Shown piece by piece: positions 50,201 through 62,714 of a stretch of DNA of 64,000 nucleotides (the stretch's first letter is position 1; each line of letters opens with the position of its first letter). Below the pieces are notes generated by a model. The model searched no databases and was not told the origin of the DNA. It saw only the letters and a program-made list of their open reading frames with translations. The DNA lies in the NCBI GenBank assembly GCA_963513935.1, contig OY740769.1, forward strand, positions 73,797,712 to 73,861,711. The letters are read 5' to 3'. Made by a program: the position numbers and the translations under genes. This DNA comes from Aphrophora alni (Eukaryota > Arthropoda > Insecta > Hemiptera > Aphrophoridae).

Positions 50201-53200
50201 CATAGGTGCTAAATTGATCTGAAGTTGCTAAAAATATTATTACTGCTGCAACGAAAAATATTAGAATGTTTTGTTTTTGTTTTTTAATTATGAGGTTATA
50301 TATTTTAGATATAACCTACCTACGAGTAGTCTTATTTCATATCATTAATTTGCGTATCAATTAGGCCTAATGGAGTTGCAAGTAATGAACTATTTGTGAG
50401 ATGTTAGGACCTGCAAATTCAAAGTTATCGTTAAAAAATGATTTTTGAAAAATTATATTTAACGAACGATTTTTCTGTTTAAAAAAATTTCGAAGATTCT
50501 TAGAACCTATCCTATATACAAAATTTGAGTAAAATTGGTCCAAAATTGCTACCTCTAAAATGTTAAACAATCGCATACATACTTTGTCTATAAATTGCAT
50601 TATTTATTATTTTTCGGAATTATTTGATAGTGCTGTGATGATTTTTCTTACTAAAAATTATGCCTATTATTTTATTAGATTGTGTGGCCGCCATCTTGGC
50701 TGATTTATAGACTATTTTAAGCTATTGACTAAGTAAGTGATATAGGTACTGTTTATACAACAAGTTTATGACAGATGATAAATTAAAACTTGTGTACCTT
50801 AGTTAAATTGTTCCATAAATTTTATTGTGATATCTATGGCTTTGGAAATTTACCAACAATTAAGGGCCCGCCATCTTGAAACTGTACGATGTATTCCTAG
50901 CTATTAACCAGACGAATGTGTAGATAGGATTATATTTATTTAATTGTTATTTATAATTTAGAACAAAAGATAAATAGATGACTTGTCTATTGTTTAACTC
51001 CAAACACTCAATTTCCCAGAACCTTTGGACACATTAAAAGTCCTGAAAATAAACTTGAGGTACCGGTAATTAAGTTTCATGAAATCAGTTGATAAATAAT
51101 AAGTTGAAATATATTAAAATTATGTTGTATATTTAGAGGGAATGATCCTTTAAAATTTGTGCAATTTATTATTTTTTCATAAATCCTATTATTTTTCGAA
51201 ATTAGTGTGCTCTTTGCATTTTCCAAATAAACGTCTTTTTTTCTTTATATGGCACCAATAGATACATCCTGAACTAAATTTTTACTTTTAACGTACGCTT
51301 CTGAGCCATTGAATAAAGAAGTGTGATTTGTTGAAATGCGTAATAATATACAGACATCTATATATAATTATAAGTTTATATGTGAAAATAGTTCCTGAGT
51401 TACAGCTTATTTTCTTTTTAATTGCACATACAGACGGAAATAAAGACCCTTTAATTTATTTTGTTCTAAAGACTTCAAACAAAATGTCATCGAAAATTAA
51501 AATATTTTATATTTTTTAAATTAAAACAAACCTTCCTTATACGAAAGCTAAATGTAATATATTTCTGTTGAACAACACCCTAATATTCTAAACAAATTGT
51601 GAACGCACTAAAATTTGAGCTAGTGTACACTATATGTTGTTTGTTCGTACATAATATTGTAGAAATCGAATGAAAATTACAACTATACATCCATAATAGT
51701 ATATTCACAAAAATCCAGATACAACATGCTCTAAAAGAAATCATAATAGACCCACATTTCATCTGGGCGTTCCAACCATCGCTATGATAATGGTTGCAAT
51801 TGCCAAAACACAAACAAAAATAAACTAATAATTATTGTGTTCACAGAATTTGAAAATTTTCAATTATAATATACACCAAACTATTTTAAAAAAAATAATA
51901 ATTTGGTAGAATCCATTTCAATATCCAAGTAAAGCTAACTAATATTCAAAAATATCTTACAAATTCTAAGAATAGCACATGATCAGATGTATACACAGTA
52001 CAAAGCATTCGACATGTTTACTGCCGGATAATCAGTTAACATAAGCAACATTTGTACATAGATCACACAACGCTTGTGGTAATAGTAGAGAATGTAAAAC
52101 AAATTGGTTAGTGCTAAGGAAGATTTATATTAATATCTGAAATGTGTCTTGGTTGGAGGGAAGCTCATTTATCTTGAAGATGGCAGACGACAGTAAAATG
52201 TTTTGTCTCATTTGAAACAGTAACGAAAATACCAGACATGGATAGAATAGTTTTGACAATGGATAGAATTAGTTCTAACAAAGGATAGAGTTAGTTCAAA
52301 CGTATTGACTTTCTGTAGAAACAGTTTCTAATTTTAGAATACTGATTAGTTTAAACTGTGTAAATGAAAAGAATTGGCCACGTACCTAATCCACAAATTT
52401 CTTTGTACAAGACAAACTTAATTGATACGAGATGGTATTAAATGTTGTTTAACTTCGTCCTTTACTGGTGTTGTTCGGCATACGGCCTCGGCTATTGAGG
52501 AAGGCTTCTCCAATCATTTACTGTTGACCTGCCTTACAAACATCGATTTTTAAATGGTTTAACGACCTCAGTCTGAAAATACAATTAATTAAGCAGATGA
52601 AATAGCTTTGTAAAATGACCTCATGTGAGAGATTTTTTTTTTTTTTTTTTTTTTTTTGAAAAACTTTAGACACGGCTTGTTTTAAATAACAAACATATTC
52701 AAACAAACGAAAAACTTAGTCTACATCATCAAATTAAAACTAGACTACCTACTTACACTAAAGCAATTAGTGCTTTTAATTTTTTCCCACAATTTTGTGA
52801 TTATGCTGTTAAAAACTAGGCTACATATTTAAAGATTATATATAAAATAATGACGGTATCCTTAGATATAAATTTTTAAACTGTGCACAATAAGCTGTCC
52901 TCAAACAACACATAAAATAAACAAATAATATCCGATAAAAAACTAAAAAATACTGCCTCCATTTTAAAATTTAGTGACCGATGTTTTTTTTTAACAATTT
53001 AAAAGTATACCAAAATTAAGATAATGAAAATTGAAGGAAGTAGGTACTACATAACCTAATCTAACCCTAAAACTTGTATTAACAGATTTTAATGAAATTT
53101 ATAATATAGGCCTACATGATTTCGGGTTTTCATTTTACTTCTGTTTTTGTAGTTGGTTACTAAATTTACATGTATAAGCTAATTTTTTTTTTAGACTGAT

Positions 53201-56200
53201 TTTAATGACATTATGATCTCTGTTTTAAATAGGAGTTAGGTTTGAATTTTAAACCAGTTGCATCGGACTTGGTCCTCAAATCCAGAAATCAAAGTCCGCA
53301 CGCGAATGGTGCGAGTTTGTCCATGAATATAGAAATTGGTACCGAGTTTGAGAGCAGGAAAATTTCCATACAATTATCATACTTAATATATATTGTATTG
53401 TGGATAGGTAAAAAACAACCGATTTAGTGAAAAGTATTTGTGCATCTATCAATTATTTTCAAAATATCGGAAACGGGCAAACAAGATGGTGACATCTAAA
53501 TTATATTATGCTGTTTCGATTTAACAACAGTAACGTCTATATAATTTGTAATCTTATTTAACAGACGGATAATGTTTTGGTGCAATCAATAAATCAGAAA
53601 ACGAATTGAGGTTATGCTGAAACATTTAGCATCGTTGGAATTGTTGGATCCTACACAGTCGCCTGTCTGGTTGTCAACAATGGGTGCTGTGATTATTAGA
53701 CTGAAACGAGGTTCAAAGGTCACATTATAACATGGATATAATATTAAAACATGAACTTAAATAGATTATTATCTAAGTAATTGGTCATACGTAGCCTACA
53801 AAGGCGTACATGAAAACTTTAATTTATGTATAGGATGAGAAAAAATTCTGGCAGAACAATGAGACAAATCTCACAAAATTTTAAGAAATATTTTTCTTTA
53901 CTATAAAATGAAGATTTTAAAAAAAATTTTACAAAGCCCTACAAATTTGTTTTTTTTCCAATTTCGTTAGTTTCTTCTTACCATAAATTTTAAATCTATG
54001 AATGTTGTATTACGACAAATATGTAAATAGTCTAATTACTAGTTTTTATTATAATCGTAAGTATTTAAAATTTTAGCTATTCAAACACAAAATATAAATT
54101 AATATTTAACTGAAATTTGTTTTAAAATATCATAGAACTCATAGAACATGTTTTAAAATCCAATATGTGTGGATAAAAATTTTGTGTATAAAAATATACA
54201 GTGTTATTTTATTAAAATAAAACAATTTTGAACATTACTCACACACGAATAGTATAGTATAACTACACTAAATGGGAATGGGGTTTCCTCTAACTGTAAT
54301 AGGCCTACTAACTAATCATTTACCAAAATTAGGTTACAACTTATCGTAGTCCTTTCTTTGAATTTGAACTTAGTTAAACATATACTGTTTTATAGGCTAT
54401 CAAAGTTAAATATATAAGTATCACATGCATGCTTTATAGTAATAATTATTGCATAACTCTAACCTCAATCCGTATTACTTAAAGTTGTTAAGTCTGAATC
54501 AGCTGTTTAAATATTTTATTAAAATAAATTAAAAACCTGCTGACTAATACTGTTTGAAACATGCTCGATTTATAAATAAGTGTAGGCCATGCACATGTCA
54601 AACCTTTTTCTAGTATTCTCGAGTAATAAAAGAAAAACTTGACTTTCTATAAAGTTGAACGAATCACATTAAAATATTCTCGAAATTAGCAGCGCACGTT
54701 TAAACAGAAGTAGGACAAAACCTGTAGAGAATTTAGAATTCATGTTTCAGTAACTTATGTGAAACTTTCATTTCACATTTGTTTTTTTATAAAATGTCTT
54801 AATTTAATTAAATAAATTGTAATCAAACATCGCATTAATCTGGCTCTTGATATTATTCTGGCCCCACTTTATTGTATTTCTAAGTATTCCTTTAACTGGC
54901 TTTACTCTGATTACAGATGACGTATCATAATCTTACATACAGACGAAAAACAAGGTGACATGGTCTACAATTCTTAGAAAACGCCTTTGTTCTCTTTATT
55001 TAAAATTCATATAACTAATAATGGATAGGAATAATAATCGTTTAAATACGATTTAGGAATTGATTCAATTTTTTTTCACTTACTTTTGGTCAAAAATGAT
55101 GAATCCCAGTCCAGCGTTTCAAGGGAAGTGAATACCCGTTTTTGGTTGAGACAAAACCCCAAAACTGATGAAAATTTCCGTGTCAGTATGAACGAAATGT
55201 CTAAGAAATGTTTGATATCTGCACGAAAACTTCCATATTTCTTGTTAGATATCACTAGCCTAAACATACTAAATTTTGGAACAATATGGTATCGATGGAG
55301 TTATTTTTTCGTTTCAATATAGCATCTTTTCCTGTAAAAAATGTACCCTGATTTTTTAACGATTTTGATCAAACTCGGTTTTATTCAAAGGGAATAAAGA
55401 ATTCAAAAGTGTACACCAAACAATTCAAACTAGGAGTTCAGAAAAATTGATTTTTATAAATTAGATTTTAGATTTTTTTTAGATAATAGCTATTAATAAA
55501 TCAACAAAAAGTTTTGACTATTCTTATGCTTTAAATAAACGCCAACTTGCAGGGAAAATGTACGATGTGCTTGAATAATTTAACGATTATGTTTTTTATA
55601 GGTTAGGAGCGGTCGTAGGATCAAATTCCACAGTCAGCAATACCAATAGTTAACCTTCAGCTTTGCTATGTTCACTGACTTTTGAAACATAATCTTCCAT
55701 ATATAATATTTCAGTAGAGGAATTCGTAAAGTTAGACGATTAAAACAATTTTAAATATAATTTTCAAAAACTCACTTTTTTGAGAACATACACTCTGATA
55801 TCAAATATAACATTTCTTGTATTAAAATTAAATTCACAAAACTTTAGAACTAGGTTCTAAGAAATATCTCGAATGTTTTTATACTAAGGAGAAAAGAATT
55901 GGAATATTTATCTCGTAAAATTAATAAAGTTTAAAAAATATAAACAAGCATGTAAGTGCATGCAGAAATCTCCTTTCCAATATTACTAATTTTTATTCCT
56001 AATTTTTAGGTTTACGGCTACACAATATTATTTTCAGTGATCTCTCAGTTATAACTGAAAATGAATCTGGGTTTTAGAGCTGTACACAATGAACTGCTGT
56101 GACATTTCGTAGAGCTTAAAGGTAAATATGTTACCCCCAAAACTTTCCTCCTTTTAAAAATTTACCAGTTAATTTTTTATGTGCGATTATCTACCAAAGC

Positions 56201-58990
56201 AGTATTATATGTTATATTTTTGACAAATGGAAAAAATAGGATAAAAACTGCGCCTACCAGAACAATTATATGAAAATCTTATAAATACATATATACAATA
56301 TAAATTAAGTGACGTATATTTTTGAACTATGAAATCCAAAAGAATAAAAAAGGTTGAGTTCGGGCTTAAATCTCATTATAGTTGCAACTTGATAAAACTC
56401 AAACCGTTGCTAAAATAAGTTCAAGATTCAATACGTCCATAATAACAAAATGTAAGTTAACGAAACATCTTTGGCTTATCGAAAAGTATAGACATGTTAA
56501 ACATAAATGTAAAATATCCATTACTAAAATAAAATTGTTTTTAAAATCATATTTAGTACATATTCTCCAAAATCATTTAATAATTTTTAATGAAAAGCTC
56601 TAGGTATCAGATCCATGAGGTTTCAACGAAAATATAAGAAATCAAATACGTTCTATGTTATTACCTTTAGTATTTTTGAAATGTTCCCAATCCTCTCCTA
56701 TCGTTAAACCACATTTTTATTTTTTTTAAACAAACAGAAATTGGTGTTATTGGTGAGAGGACATATTTACAGACTGAAAATCCATTTCAATGAGCAGATA
56801 GTTACTTTAAACGTAACTTATGAATGAATCTTATTTACACATTAAAGTCCACACCTGTATATCAATGTCTGGGCCATCAGTTGGTCCGTCCGTCGCTCTG
56901 TCTCCCCAGTATAGTTTTGTATTCATTGGTCTAGTGTCTAGTGTATCTGACATTCAGTACTTGTAAAACTTTTGTCGAGACATTTTTATTTTCATCAAAA
57001 TTGAGACACATTTCTTAAACTGGTTCTAATCACTTGGATAAATTTGTCCTCAAATGTATTCTCCAAACATATTATTTAACACTTTCAAAAAATTACGGCT
57101 AAAGGTTATTGGTAAAAACACAAATAAAATTGCGGTGTCTTAATTAAAGGACGAATTTATCCAAAATGACCACCAACATTAAAAATGTTGATTACAATTT
57201 CACTTTTAACACTCTTACAAAATGCATATCTCTATTTGGATGCATGTACTCCAAACTAGGTAGGCCTATACCCTTTTCTATTCTTGTTCACTTCATACGT
57301 GATAGTAGAAAGTGTACACATCGGGTTTGCAATTGTGTAATATCTACTTCAAAGTTATATATATATATATAATGCATGAAGTTTATATCATTAACTTGGT
57401 TTTTAAAATTATTTTTCATTTAATCCAATAGTAACATCAAATATTTTGATCCCCTCCCCTCATAATAGAACCGGTACAGTTCTCAGAACTGTAACATTAA
57501 AAAAAACTTGTGTTCTTTTTTGATAATTATAATCAGTTTTTTTTTATACATATGTATTAAGTTGAACAAAGTCATTTTGATAACCACATCACATTTTTTG
57601 TTTTCGAAATCTTCTCATGTAACTAACTATCCGTGGGACAACCTGTATATTTGTTGTAAATCAATATTGCCTATTGTTGTTGGCATTGCACTGGGTACCC
57701 GCATTCACATGATAGGGGTAAAATTGTGTACAGTCTTCATGCAACCTTCAAACACTCTCCTATCATATGATAGCCGAATTTCTTTTACTGTTGACTGTTT
57801 ATTCACTCGTTTACTGATCTTGGTAATAATATATTTGCAGATTATAAAAATATACAGGCTCATATAGGACCTAGTTAAAGAGAATCTTCTAAAAACAGTT
57901 TCAAACAACCAATTTTGAAATTTTGCTAATATTTTTTTCACTCATATTCGTTGAATTATAAAACATACTTTATATAAATAGTATACTTAAGTATAGTTAA
58001 AAGGAAATATACTTTAATATTTTACAAAATACATATATAATACATATACACTCATACTAGTACACACCTAAACTAGCTTTAGTTAACAACCCTATTAAAA
58101 CAAAAGACTCTATATTTTATTTGAAGGAAATGAAATATTGCAACTTCAAGAGCCTAATTATAATATTACCTAATTATAATGGTAAATTGTATGCAGCTTG
58201 ACGTTTAGCGATATTATTTAGGCTACACTAATTAATTAAAGGAATTTCATTTAAAAAAAGTTATTTATCTTAACCATATAACCAACAAATTTAACAAAAT
58301 AATTATTAAATGCCACAGTAACCGAAATTTTAGTCCGATTATTTTCAAACGTATCAAATAGGATTACCTTAAATAAGGAAACATAATTATGTCCATTTCA
58401 TTCACAACTGTATTTTCAAGTATAAGCGTTTTGATTATTACAAATAGAAAAATAGGAATAGTTTGAATCCTTTTACAAAATTTATGGAAACATTTTTACA
58501 GGTTATAATTAGTTGATATATAAACGGCTTGTTTAAGATAAATAAATATGCAATTTTCACATGAAAATATCAAAAATCTACCAATAAATCCCTAGGGCAG
58601 AAATGCAACCTTTGTATATGAGTGTGTGTGGGGGGGAGGGGTAATAACACGTGTATTCATGCCTGCCACGTGCCCTCTAGGGCCCTTATCCCTTATCATA
58701 CACTAAACTACTTAGTCTATACGTGGAGTAACTTCGAAAATTGTTGTGATAAATGCAAGAGAAGCTGTCTAGGCCTATTCAAAACTCCCCCACTAAGAAA
58801 TCTATAATATGCTTGTCTAATACCAACCCATTCCCCACTATCCAATGTTTGTTCACTTTCCATTTAAAAGCATTAAGTATATTTTTTTTTCTAAATGGAG
58901 TTCAGTATTATTTTGAATTTAATTAAAGATTCGAACACATCACAACAGGCGTGAAATCACAATATACGTTTACAAAGAAATAGATAATTA
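46930..58990. other. AT-rich region upstream of the ankyrin exons, no genes recognised
   Basis: By orientation this should be an intron or the 5' part of the ankyrin gene. No ankyrin-like exon was seen, though exons under 60 codons could be missed. Minus- and plus-strand frames here (49796-50107, 55086-55322, 57508-57867 and others) show no domain and look like chance. Loosely similar phrases recur (for example TTTTAGTCCGATTATTTTCAAA at 58330 and TTTTAGTCTGATTTCTTTCA at 59521), suggesting old dispersed repeats. Confidence 0.4.
47196..47242. repeat. (AT)n microsatellite
   Basis: About 23 uninterrupted units preceded by a C run. Confidence 0.97.
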
Positions 58991-59073
58991 GTAATAAGAA
59001 AAAAATTATAAGTAAGACTTTGTAATATATTTGTATCTGGACAAATCATATGCCCTAAGCCCTAGACTAAAAC

Positions 59074-59086
59074 GCACACACACACA

Positions 59087-59133
<47 letters not shown>

Positions 59134-59150
59134 ACACACACACACACACA

Positions 59151-59219
<69 letters not shown>

Positions 59220-59236
59220 CACACACACACACACAC
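59074..59236. repeat. (CA)n microsatellite
   Basis: About 160 bp of CA with a few CT or CC interruptions. The Thr/His and Cys/Val frames over it are artefacts. Confidence 0.98.
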
Positions 59237-60010
59237 GTCCATAGTTTATTTATTAGGAACCTCTTTCGTTAAACTCACTACAGATATCCCAGTAGTTGGT
59301 TGCATAAAATGAGTTACAAAATAATCAAAACATGACTCCAAACCATATCAAAATTGAGCATTTAAAATTTTTGGTCAGGAAAATTTCTTACTAATTTTGG
59401 GGGATCAAATAATTCCACGTTTTACCATCTTGGACGATAAAAAATAACGTATGGCTCAGAAAACAGAATTTTAACTTGCAAAATAAGACAAAAATATCGT
59501 AAGCGCTCTAGTAGCCGAACTTTTAGTCTGATTTCTTTCAAATCTGAAATTAAAGTAAAATAACATTTCTGAAAATGTAGACGTACGTCCATTTAACTGA
59601 CATTAGCATTTAATTCATCTATGTCATTTAACGATCACACCATATGTGAGAATTCCTCTACATGTTTACCTGAAGATGGCAGATAAAGCAGCTGAAAACA
59701 AAAGTCCATATTATGTAACAAAAATTAGTAAGAGTTTGAGGTATGTTTGATTAATAAATTCATTAAAAAAATATGTCTAAAGAAAAAAAAAGTCTCAGGT
59801 GTTAATATCGAACTTTTCGTGCATCTCTGTGATACTTTGAGATTTTAAAGAGGTTTTTATTTAATTAAAATAGAATTTAAATTAAAACTCTGCAGACCTA
59901 CTGTGCTAGCTCATAAACTGAAGAAGTGTTCCAAAGGATAGTTATACCACTAACGATTTACCATGCCATCCGGAGATATTTCTGTTGTTTTTTGTTTGGC
60001 CGTATTACAC

Positions 60011-60290
60011 CACGTTGAACAAAACACACCAACAGAGAACTTGGTGTCAACAGTTATGAATATCATCACGAAATTAAGTTAAAAACTACTGACACCAATT
60101 CCTCAGAAGGAGTTTTCTACTCAGTACCAAGTTGGAGCATAATATAACACGTTCAACAAAACACACCAATAGAGAACTTGGTGTCAAGAATTATGAATTT
60201 CATTACAGAATTGGGTTCAAACCTTCTGATAGCAATTTTCAGGAGGTATTTTCTCCTCGGCGTGGATTTGGTGCAGGAAGGGATCATGTT
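60011..60290 (+). repeat. Tandem duplication, 137-bp unit
   Basis: CACGTTxAACAAAACACACC starts at 60011 and again at 60148. Each is followed by AGAGAACTTGGTGTCAA and, farther on, a TTTTCT...AGGAG block. A degenerate third piece with CTTCCGGAGG lies near 60440. The 62-codon frame inside is not recognised. Confidence 0.85.
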
Positions 60291-60803
60291 TTTATACATT
60301 TCACCCGTGGTTTTGACTGAAAACTCCTGAAATAGAGACCTCCGGAGGTAAAAATTACTATGTTGAGATACCTTCAGAGGATTGATGTGTGAATTCTAAA
60401 TTTAATAAAGGGTTAGGGTTCGGAACTCCTGACAGCAAGTCTTCCGGAGGTTAAATGTTCAAAGAAAATACATCCCCTCTTTTTGGAGGATTTGAGGGAT
60501 TTAAGAGAGTAATGAGATTAGAATTCAGAATCCTTTTATTACAGAGAAGGGAGGGGGATTTGACTGTGTTTTTATGAATAACTTTCATCAAAATTTTGCC
60601 ATATAGAGTAAAATAATATTATCAATTTGTTTTTGCAAGTTCAATTTATTGTTTTATTTTCATAGTTTTTTTTTAAAAAAGAATAAATACAGATACCAAA
60701 ATATATACATACCTTTCCTTAAGTTATAATCCTAAATATGTGTCTCCTATAAAATAAAACTTTAATTTTGTCTGCAGAAAAAAAGTTAATTGATAATCTC
60801 ATT

Positions 60804-60998
60804 AAATGATTAAATAAAGCAATATGGCTAAAGTTTCAAATTTATTTTAATAAATGTAAACGAGCAAGTTGCCTGATGATGCCGCAAGGCGAAACAATTA
60901 TAGCTCGTTTATATTATTAAAATAATTTTGAAACTTTAGCTATATTGTATTATTTAATATGGAGTTGCAATAAGAAATATCTGCTGTTACATTAAATA
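60804..60998. mobile_element. 195-bp palindromic insertion with 13-bp target duplication
   Basis: The 13-mer TGATAATCTCATT occurs on both sides (60791-60803 and 60999-61011). The insert folds into a stem of about 57 bp (60808-60865 with 60903-60959; GGCTAAAGTTTCAAA and AAACGAGC against their complements) with a 37-nt loop. The loop carries a hammerhead-like core. A long variable-length target duplication fits target-primed retrotransposition, as in Penelope-like or other non-LTR elements, and not a DNA transposon. Confidence 0.75.
60873..60895 (+). ncRNA. Hammerhead-like core in the palindrome loop
   Basis: CTGATGA, then T, then GCC-GCAA-GGC (stem II with a GNRA tetraloop), then GAAAC. This is the CUGANGA-stem II-GAAA hammerhead core layout. 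Stems I and III would have to come from TTGC/ACAA and AAACGAGC/GCTCGTTT flanks, and the cleavage triplet was not identified. Best of the motifs in the window. Confidence 0.45.
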
Positions 60999-61011
60999 TG
61001 ATAATCTCATT

Positions 61012-62059
61012 CTCATTTCTAGAGGACTTTTGGCGAAGAAGTTCCTCACCTTAAAACAAACAATCTCTGAGATGTCCTGTGTTATTCTTGTTGAATATAT
61101 CATTTTATCTAAGAGATTACATTAACAATAGCTTGTAAAGATTAGCCTAAGCCTAGACGGACTCTGTGTGCATTGTGCAATGACCGCCGAGTTCAACCAC
61201 CAGTAAACTTGGTTTTTATTGTTTTACTAACTTGGCTACAACGAATGCCTATTAAAACACAGTTCATGGTTAGCATACCAAAAAAATGAACACACATTGT
61301 ACAATCTTTCACCAAAACATGCCAAACATATGTACACCATACTCCTATAAATTTCTTATATGCATATAAAACAGAAAAACCATCGTATTTAAATAAAATA
61401 AAAATCGGTGTTTTTTTATTTGGGAAATACCTATGCTTTATTTATAGGTTTCGATGTTTTTTTAAATCTAAAAGCTGTTTTCTTAATGCCCACCTTCCCA
61501 CCTCGAATTTGGGAATACTCAGGTATAGAGTTACTTGCCATAAGAAAATAGTTGATATGGACAGCAAAAAACTATTGAATTTCTGTATTTTCTTTAAAAT
61601 GTTTACTTCAAACTCGGCACTTGAAAAACATAAATATCATGAAATTGATACAAATCTATCGACAATCTCCTTCTTCTTCTTTTTTTTTGTTATAAAGAGG
61701 CAGATATACAGAAAACGTGTCAATTTTGAACTTATTGCCTTAAACACATAGATAAATAAGTTTTAAAATCTGTCAATAAAACATTTTCAAAATGTTGGGT
61801 TAATTTTTTATTTAGGGGTATTCAACCGATAGACACACCAAGTCAACTTGGAACTGATCCTCAAAACTACATAAATCTTGTTGAATTTTCTTCAAAATCA
61901 GACCATACACTATACTTTATAAATTTGCTATTATTTTGGATTCTTATGGGACCAAACACAAGAAATGCCATATAATAGAAAAGCCATACATTGTAACCAA
62001 ATGCCTATTTTCATCCAGAATGGGATTTTCTCCCAAATCTAAGTCGTGACCCCTTACCC
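61012..62059. other. AT-rich stretch without recognised genes
   Basis: The 80-codon plus-strand frame at 61509-61751 has no recognisable domain. Confidence 0.35.
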
Positions 62060-62714
62060 TATAGCAGCCTCAAAGATTCGTGGCGGCTGAGAGCTTAGTA
62101 AGGTTGGTCGAGCATCACCACAGGTTTGTTAGTAAACGTTTTTAAATCAGTTAACATCTTTGGTAAGAAGTAGTTAGTTGTCCATGCTGATGTGAGATAG
62201 GCATAAGATGTGTTTACGACACAATTTATATGTACATTTATATTATTTATAATAATGTACAAACATCTATAATACGAATAACTTATTTGTTTTTGGCTAA
62301 TACAATTAAATACATATACGTCTTAAATTAATTAGTTAAATCCCTATAACCATAAACATGTATTTAGGTAAACTTTATGCATTTACCTTTCATTCCATTA
62401 CTAACAAGTCTGTAAAAATATAGCTTTTAATTTGGTTTAACCATCTTTACATTTAAAAGTAATCTGAATACTTAATATTATCGCAACTAAGTGGTTCTTG
62501 GGCTTGATTTTCTTGTGATATGATGTAGATTACGAAAATAATATTTGTATGACTATATACTTCGAATTGTAAAAAGTTGTACTGGCTGTACCTATAGGCC
62601 AGTTGGTGACAATTAACTATAACTCGGAGCGGTCGGGCGAGGGCTAATTGGGGTGGTGATGCTCGACCAACCGTACTAAGCTCTCAGCCGCCACGAATCT
62701 TTGAGGCTGCTATA
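62060..62714. mobile_element. MITE with 62-bp terminal inverted repeats
   Basis: 655 bp with ends 62060-62121 and 62653-62714 that are inverted copies with a single mismatch. From position 6 inward they read CAGCCTCAAAGATTCGTGGC. The interior is AT-rich and non-coding. No clear target duplication was found beyond the palindromic TATAG/CTATA at the tips. The CAG start hints at a hAT-like relation. Confidence 0.88.

Noticed and set aside
52630..52657. 28-base poly-T run as a retroposon tail
   Set aside because: No adjacent SINE/LINE body or target duplication was found.
57508..57867. 119-codon plus-strand hydrophobic frame
   Set aside because: No domain, AT-driven composition, no splice or conservation evidence; likely chance in AT-rich DNA.
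59006..59312. Frames of alternating Cys/Val and Thr/His
   Set aside because: Pure product of the (CA)n microsatellite.
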